The notes under the pieces are model-generated. The model ran no database searches and had not been told where the DNA came from. It saw only the letters and a list, made by a program, of their open reading frames with translations. Positions 53,173 to 56,989 of a DNA stretch of 56,989 bases are shown here, piece by piece (positions within the stretch are counted from its first letter, which is position 1; every line of letters begins with the position of its first letter). Made by a program: the position numbers and the translations under genes. Origin of the DNA: Bacillota bacterium (GTDB lineage: Bacteria; Bacillota; Clostridia; Clostridiales; Clostridiaceae); NCBI GenBank assembly GCA_021781745.1, contig JAJXWH010000035.1, positions 1 to 56,989 of the forward strand. Direction: 5' to 3'.

Positions 53173-53754
53173 ATGAAAATACTACTTTTTTTAGCTAAAG
53201 GATTTGAAACAATGGAATTTAGTGTGTTTGTTGATGTTATGGGGTGGGCTAGAAATGATTATCAAATTGATGTTCAAGTAGTAACTTGTGGATTTAAAAA
53301 GCAGGTGGTTAGTACATTTAATATTCCTGTAATAATAGATAAAACTATTGATGAAATTAATGTTGATGATTATGATGCACTTGCTATTCCAGGCGGATTC
53401 GAAGAATTTGGATTCTATGAGGATGCTTATGATGAGCGATTTTTGAATTTGATAAAAGAATTTGATTTAAAAGGAAAAATTATTGCTACGATTTGTGTTG
53501 CAGCTTTGCCAGTAGGTAAAAGTGGAGTATTAAAGAACCGCAAAGGGACTACATACCATTTAAGAGATGGATACAGGCAAAAACAGTTAAAAGAATTTGG
53601 TGTTAATGTAGTAAATGAACCAATTGTAGTTGATAAAAATATTATTACTTCATATTGTCCTGAAACAGCACCGTATGTTGCATTTAAACTTTTGGAAATG
53701 CTCACATCTGAGCAGCAGATGAAAATTGTAAAAGTTGCTATGGGATTTATATAA
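53173..53754 (+). CDS. DJ-1/PfpI-family protein
   Basis: 193 residues. The family core is present: [20 protein letters not shown] (with Glu near residue 15), [19 protein letters not shown] and [13 protein letters not shown], where the cysteine of TICVAA is the nucleophile-elbow Cys (~108); YHLRDGYRQ and [19 protein letters not shown] follow. Members act as glyoxalases, chaperones, deglycases or proteases, and the exact activity cannot be read off. TGCGGAGG precedes the ATG; a TATAAT-like -10 lies at 53121. Confidence 0.88.
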   Translation: MKILLFLAKGFETMEFSVFVDVMGWARNDYQIDVQVVTCGFKKQVVSTFNIPVIIDKTIDEINVDDYDALAIPGGFEEFGFYEDAYDERFLNLIKEFDLKGKIIATICVAALPVGKSGVLKNRKGTTYHLRDGYRQKQLKEFGVNVVNEPIVVDKNIITSYCPETAPYVAFKLLEMLTSEQQMKIVKVAMGFI

Positions 53755-53792
53755 AGGTTAGCGCATAATTTATAAGAGAATAATTTAAATTG

Positions 53793-53917
53793 TACTTGAA
53801 CGGTGATAAATATGAGGCAAATTTAAAAATGGAAAAATGGATGGTAAAGGTACACTAACTTTGTTTAATGGCACTAAAAAACAAGGTCAGTTCTCAAAAG
53901 GGAAATTCCAAGGATAA
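53793..53917 (+). pseudogene. Broken fragment of a MORN-repeat protein
   Basis: Frame 1 reads YLNGDKYEANLK and stops making sense at a run of A (53825-53829). Shifting by one base continues as NGKMDGKGTLTLFNGTKKQG and QFSKGKFQG then stop. Together this gives two MORN repeats (Y-G-F-NGKxxGKGTLTxxNGxxxxGxF pattern) interrupted by an apparent one-base deletion. There is no start codon, ribosome binding site or N-terminal part, so this is the tail end of a lost gene. Confidence 0.7.
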
Positions 53918-53971
53918 AAATTATTTATATTGGATAATAGTTGAGTATAATTTTAGTTATATTTTTTATTT

Positions 53972-54000
53972 AGAATTCTAGAAATAGAGTTCTTTTTTTA
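53972..54000 (+). terminator. Terminator after the MORN fragment (TCTAGAAATAG type)
   Basis: AGAATTCT-AGAAAT-AGAGTTCT followed by seven T. It shares the TCTAGAAATAG core with the terminators at 51216 and 52132. Confidence 0.85.
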
Positions 54001-54104
54001 TTCTATAGGAATTTATAATGCAGTAAAATCTGTGGGTAACTTGTGAGAACGGCTATTTAATTGGGTTGAGTATGGAAAAAGAATAAAAAATAAATTATAC
54101 ACCT

Positions 54105-54232
54105 ATGTAGAAGTGCGTTAGCACAAGTAAGAACTTTTCATAGACGCCTGCCAAATTTTTCTCACATGCGTTCGAAAAGGCAGATGCGTGAAAAAAATCT
54201 CCAGCTCCACAGTCGTCTGCGATTTTTTTTAT
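54105..54232. repeat. GC-richer palindromic element upstream of the Spo0E-like gene
   Basis: AAGTGCGTTAGCACAAGTAAGAACTT (start at 54114) is kin to the degenerate copy at 1574. Then GACGCCTGCC and GGCAGATGCG (54145-54191) and CGTCTGCGATTTTTTTT (54214-54230) form overlapping inverted pairings. The composition contrasts with the AT-rich flanks. It is probably a mosaic of extragenic palindromic repeats; its right end could act as a terminator. Confidence 0.5.
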
Positions 54233-54310
54233 ACAATTAATTATTATAAGTTACAAATTAACACAATATTTCCTCTTATTGTTATAGTTAATAGCGAAGG
54301 GAGGGATAAA

Positions 54311-54481
54311 ATGGGTAAACTTGAAAACATAAATATAAAGATTTGCGAAATGAGACAAGCATTGCTAGATTTAATTAATGAGAAACCAAGTTTATTAGAT
54401 CCAGATGTCATTATTGCAAGTCAAGAACTTGATGAAGCTTTGAATGAGTATAATGAATTACTTAACAAAGTAGACAAGTAG
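54311..54481 (+). CDS. Spo0E-like aspartyl-phosphate phosphatase
   Basis: 56 residues: MGKLENINIKICEMRQALLD, then DPDVIIASQELDEALNEYNE. The SQELD motif in a two-helix hairpin is the hallmark of the Spo0E family, in which the motif's Asp takes part in dephosphorylating Spo0A~P and so delays sporulation. AGGGAGGG precedes ATG 54311; a longer in-frame extension runs back through the palindromic element and has no ribosome binding site. It stands alone with a terminator after it. Confidence 0.88.
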   Translation: MGKLENINIKICEMRQALLDLINEKPSLLDPDVIIASQELDEALNEYNELLNKVDK

Positions 54482-54490
54482 TAGAAAAAA

Positions 54491-54524
54491 GGGGAGAGGC
54501 TTATTTTTATCTCTCCCTGAATTT
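54491..54524 (+). terminator. Terminator after the Spo0E-like gene
   Basis: GGGGAGAG pairs with CTCTCCC around GCTTATTTTTAT, followed by TGAATTTT. Confidence 0.8.
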
Positions 54525-54616
54525 TATTTAAGAAATAGAAATGAAATATTAGTTTTGTCTAGGAAAATTAGTATAGTACTGTCTTAAGAAAATTTTTGCT
54601 ATATATAGAAAAAATC

Positions 54617-54659
54617 TTGACAAAAATAGTTGTTAAAATTATTATAGTTATAACAACTA
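54617..54659 (+). promoter_or_regulatory. marR-type promoter with overlapping operator
   Basis: TTGACA (54617) and TATTAT (54640) are 17 bp apart. The promoter is covered by TAGTTGTTA (54627) and TAGTTATAACAACTA (54645-54659), the complement of the TAGTTGYTATAACTA motif that recurs at 55135 and 55646. Autorepression by the MarR protein is the simplest reading. Confidence 0.75.
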
Positions 54660-54678
54660 TTTTGAAGAAGGTGATTAT

Positions 54679-55116
54679 TTGAATAAAGAATATGATTACA
54701 CAAAGTTAATTGGATATTTAATAATTAAAGGCGAAGTTTGTATAAAAAGAAAAATTCTTAATGCTTTTTTAGAAAAGGGATATGACATTACATTTGAACA
54801 ATGGACAGTTTTAAACGTATTATACGCAGAACCAGGATTGATTCAAAGTGAAATCGCCATAAGGACCTATAAAGATAAAACAAATGTTACGAGAATATTA
54901 GATGTTCTTTCTAAAAATGGATATATTGTAAGAGAACAACATGAAAGTGATAGAAGAAGCTTGTGTATATACCTTACAGATAAAGGCATAAAAATGTTTG
55001 ATGATCTTATACCTTGCGTTGAGTCGCTTAATGAACAATTTAAAAAAGGACTGTCAGATGAAGAGCTTAGAATATTTGAAAATGTTCTAGAAAAAATATA
55101 TAAAAATGCTGAGTAA
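54679..55116 (+). CDS. MarR-family transcriptional regulator
   Basis: 145 residues. Winged helix with ITFEQWTVLNVLYAEPGLIQ (~37-55), the recognition helix TYKDKTNVTRILDVLSKNGY and the wing VREQHESDRRSLCIYLTDKG, flanked by dimerising N- and C-terminal helices. It should sense a small ligand and repress itself and neighbours. Its likely operator occurs three times in this locus, in front of this gene, the membrane protein and the hydrolase. The start is TTG 54679, after GAAGAAGGTGA. Confidence 0.92.
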   Translation: MNKEYDYTKLIGYLIIKGEVCIKRKILNAFLEKGYDITFEQWTVLNVLYAEPGLIQSEIAIRTYKDKTNVTRILDVLSKNGYIVREQHESDRRSLCIYLTDKGIKMFDDLIPCVESLNEQFKKGLSDEELRIFENVLEKIYKNAE

Positions 55117-55134
55117 GTGTTTTTATGCACTTAA

Positions 55135-55149
55135 TGGTTGCTATAACTA
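55135..55149 (+). promoter_or_regulatory. Second copy of the MarR-locus operator motif
   Basis: TGGTTGCTATAACTA, one mismatch from TAGTTGYTATAACTA, lies 50 bp before the membrane-protein start. A further half site, AACAACTA, is at 55160. Confidence 0.65.
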
Positions 55150-55199
55150 TTTTGTATATAACAACTAATTATATATTATTTTAATAAGGAGAAAAATTT

Positions 55200-55634
55200 A
55201 TGAAATTAAAATTTTTTTATCGGATAACTTCTATTATGGCATTCCTATTAATTTTATGTTTTATGACTTCAAGTTTGATATCAGAGTTTTTAGGTGATTA
55301 TATTATTATTGCAACTGTAAAGAAATCTATATTTTACACATTACCATTATTAATTATATGCATGATTTTAACAGGTATATCAGCAAGAAAACTTGCTTTG
55401 TTATATCCTAATATTCCATATAATCTATTGGTAATAAGGAGAGTAAAGTGCATTGGATTGACTGGAGTGGTGTTTCTTGCACCTATAGCAACTGTTTTAA
55501 ATTATCTTGCTCAGAATAATAATTTAGGTGCAATGTTCTATTTATTGCAATCTTTAGAGATAATTTTTGGGTTAATAAATATTACATTCTTTATTAAAAT
55601 ATTTAAGGATGAGAAAAAATTAAAGGAAAATTAA
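55200..55634 (+). CDS. Four-helix membrane protein of unknown function
   Basis: 144 residues with four hydrophobic segments (ITSIMAFLLILCFMTSSLIS; IFYTLPLLIICMILTGISA; KCIGLTGVVFLAPIATVLNY; MFYLLQSLEIIFGLINITFF) and a lysine-rich C-terminus. No transporter or enzyme motif recognised. AAGGAG precedes the ATG. It lies between a MarR regulator and an alpha/beta hydrolase and has the locus operator upstream, so it is probably induced with them. Confidence 0.8.
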   Translation: MKLKFFYRITSIMAFLLILCFMTSSLISEFLGDYIIIATVKKSIFYTLPLLIICMILTGISARKLALLYPNIPYNLLVIRRVKCIGLTGVVFLAPIATVLNYLAQNNNLGAMFYLLQSLEIIFGLINITFFIKIFKDEKKLKEN

Positions 55635-55645
55635 AATATAAATTA

Positions 55646-55660
55646 TAGTTGCTATAACTA
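55646..55660 (+). promoter_or_regulatory. Third copy of the MarR-locus operator motif
   Basis: TAGTTGCTATAACTA, perfect, followed by the partial copy TTGATATAACTA at 55664. It lies 44 bp before the hydrolase start. Confidence 0.7.
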
Positions 55661-55703
55661 ATATTGATATAACTAATAAAATATATTAAAGGTGGGATAA
55701 TTC

Positions 55704-56822
55704 ATGGTTAATTTATCTTTAAAAGAAAAATTTGCATTTAAGTTCATTTTTAATGAAAAAAGAATTTATCAAAGATGGTACGGAAGATTTTTAGGTTTTG
55801 GAATAGACTATGGAAGATTAAAGAGGGCAGTGGCAAGAGTATCGAATTGGCTACAATGGTGCGAGGAATGGACTAAAGAAGGAGATCTATTATACAAGAA
55901 AGCTGAGGAAGAATTGATAAACGGATATGAGATTAAAGCAAAAGCATTATTTCATGAAGCAGTAGGATGTTACCATGTTGGTCAGCATATATTTTTTATA
56001 GATAGTAATCAAAAAGAGAAAACACAAGAAAAAGCTAGGATAAGCTATAAAAGAGCAATTGATTTGTATGATGAAAAGGAAAGACCAATTCGGATTGAAA
56101 TTCCTTTTAATGGAGCAATAATTCCAGGATATTTAAGATTATCAAATATGTCTAATGAACCACTCGTAATCTTTATAAACGGAATGGATAACATCAAGGA
56201 AGCAGAAGGTCATTCACAAGGAACATTGTTTCAAAAACATGGATTTAATTTCTTTACCTTTGATGGGATTGGCCAAGGTGAAATGTGGGAGTATATGAAA
56301 TTCGATGAAAAAGAATATCATAAGGTAGTATCAGTAATCATTGACTGGTTTGAAAAGCAGCAAATATATGAAATTGATATTAATAGAATTGCATTAGTTG
56401 GATTTAGTTTAGGTGGATATTTAGCGCCAATGTGTGCAGCGTATGATAAACGTGTAAAATGTGTAGTTGGGAATAGTGGATTAGTTTATATAGGTGGATT
56501 AGCTGGATTAAAAAGGCTTAATCCAATTTGGCAAAGAGGTGTCACATATATGACTAAGTGTGAGTCGTTAGAAGAAGCTGTTAACAATTTTGATTGGGAT
56601 ATTGAGGATTCGCCCAATTTACAAGTACCTTTGCTATTTTATCATGCAGGAAAAGATGAGGTCATGCCTTCTCCAAAACTCCATGCCGAAAAAGTAATGA
56701 AATGGGCTAGGGGAGATAAGACGCTTAAATTTTATGAAGATGCAGAACACTGTACAATGAATTATTTAGATGAAGTATTTCCTGAGATAGTGGACTGGAT
56801 TAAAAAAATTTTAGAAATGTAA
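55704..56822 (+). CDS. Alpha/beta hydrolase (dienelactone/pseudooxynicotine-hydrolase-like)
   Basis: 372 residues. A helical N-terminal region (~1-125, rich in Lys/Glu/Trp: RYSNWLQWCEEWTKEGDLLY-like) precedes the hydrolase core. The nucleophile is in VGFSLGGYLAP (~235), the oxyanion region in VIFINGMDNIKE, the catalytic Asp in AGKDEVMPS (~315) and the His in EDAEHCTMNYL (~350). The helical N-terminal cap on a core of this kind fits C-C or ester hydrolases such as 2,6-dihydroxypseudooxynicotine hydrolase and FrsA-like proteins. The substrate is not predictable. It has AAAGGTGGG and the MarR-locus operator upstream. Confidence 0.85.
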   Translation: MVNLSLKEKFAFKFIFNEKRIYQRWYGRFLGFGIDYGRLKRAVARVSNWLQWCEEWTKEGDLLYKKAEEELINGYEIKAKALFHEAVGCYHVGQHIFFIDSNQKEKTQEKARISYKRAIDLYDEKERPIRIEIPFNGAIIPGYLRLSNMSNEPLVIFINGMDNIKEAEGHSQGTLFQKHGFNFFTFDGIGQGEMWEYMKFDEKEYHKVVSVIIDWFEKQQIYEIDINRIALVGFSLGGYLAPMCAAYDKRVKCVVGNSGLVYIGGLAGLKRLNPIWQRGVTYMTKCESLEEAVNNFDWDIEDSPNLQVPLLFYHAGKDEVMPSPKLHAEKVMKWARGDKTLKFYEDAEHCTMNYLDEVFPEIVDWIKKILEM

Positions 56823-56847
56823 ATATAAATGGTAATACCACATTCAG

Positions 56848-56869
56848 TCCCCGCTAGGGGATTTTTTTA
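56848..56869 (+). terminator. Terminator after the alpha/beta hydrolase gene
   Basis: TCCCC-GCTA-GGGGA followed by seven T. Confidence 0.88.
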
Positions 56870-56888
56870 ATGTCTAGGAAAGTATAAA

Positions 56889-56922
56889 AATCGCGTCCGC
56901 TGAAAGCGCGGTGTAGACTTGC
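56889..56922. repeat. Short GC-rich palindromic sequence near the window end
   Basis: TCGCGTCCGCTGAAAGCGCG and the bases after it are far richer in GC than the surroundings and carry CCGCTGAAAGCGCGG-type self-complementarity. Possibly another extragenic palindrome; the remaining bases to 56989 show no gene. Confidence 0.35.
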
Positions 56923-56989
56923 ATTAGGGAAGTATATGTGGTAAATTGATGAAATGATTAAGAGTAAATTAAGAAGAATATTAGAAGAA

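Noticed and set aside
54188..54310. 41-codon upstream extension of the Spo0E-like gene
   Set aside because: No ribosome binding site at 54188, it runs through a palindromic element, and AGGGAGGG lies just before ATG 54311.

Overview
The window is AT-rich chromosomal DNA from a spore-forming, anaerobic-type Firmicute, most probably Clostridium sensu stricto (the C. beijerinckii / C. butyricum group is the closest fit I can name from memory). Reasons: very low GC, strong AGGAGG-type ribosome binding sites with frequent TTG starts, a SpoVD-type penicillin-binding protein, YtxC and a Spo0E-like protein, meso-diaminopimelate-type MurE with DapF, a Phe T-box leader, an L20/infC leader and a yjdF riboswitch. 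No tRNA, rRNA, prophage, intact insertion sequence or CRISPR array was seen.

Layout. 1-4.2 kb is a worn accessory stretch: an ABC exporter gene broken inside its ATPase domain, a small array of 37-bp GC-rich repeats, a ~190-bp near-perfect hairpin, a LysR regulator, a HAD phosphatase and a decayed hydrolase. 4.2-9.1 kb holds catabolic threonine dehydratase, riboswitch-controlled yjdF, an amidohydrolase divergent from an HxlR regulator, and an ABC-F ATPase. 9.2-12.5 kb is a BirA-controlled bioY-thiolase-acyl-CoA ligase operon. 12.7-21 kb runs from a 54-residue orphan through ytxC to the translation block infC-rpmI-rplT (L20-type attenuator, AUU start for IF3), a TrmH-family methyltransferase and T-box-pheST.

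21.1-39.3 kb is the division and cell-wall (dcw) cluster: mraZ (three upstream GTGG boxes), rsmH, ftsL-like, two tandem SpoVD/PBP2-type transpeptidases, murE, murF, mraY, ftsW/spoVE, ftsQ/divIB, DUF881-sbp-DUF881, ylmE, sepF, ylmG, ylmH and divIVA. murD, murG, murC, ftsA and ftsZ are absent from it. An antiparallel motAB pair follows, then rluD-type synthase, pyrR, a THUMP methyltransferase, an RpiR regulator, rqcH and dapF.

48-57 kb is accessory: a lipoprotein, a hotdog thioesterase, several orphan small proteins (two of them a tandem duplicate carrying a conserved structured 5' leader), a secreted peptide, a DJ-1/PfpI protein, a broken MORN-repeat gene, a Spo0E-like phosphatase, and a MarR regulator whose likely 15-bp operator recurs in front of itself, a four-helix membrane protein and an alpha/beta hydrolase.

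Most interesting for follow-up: the duplicated leader-plus-small-gene unit (50.7-52.2 kb), the MarR mini-regulon (54.6-56.8 kb), the SpoVD duplication in which only one copy keeps a cysteine pair near the active site, and the biotin-regulated thiolase/ligase pair whose thiolase lacks the second catalytic cysteine. Product names rest on reading motifs in the translated sequences; no database search was run.
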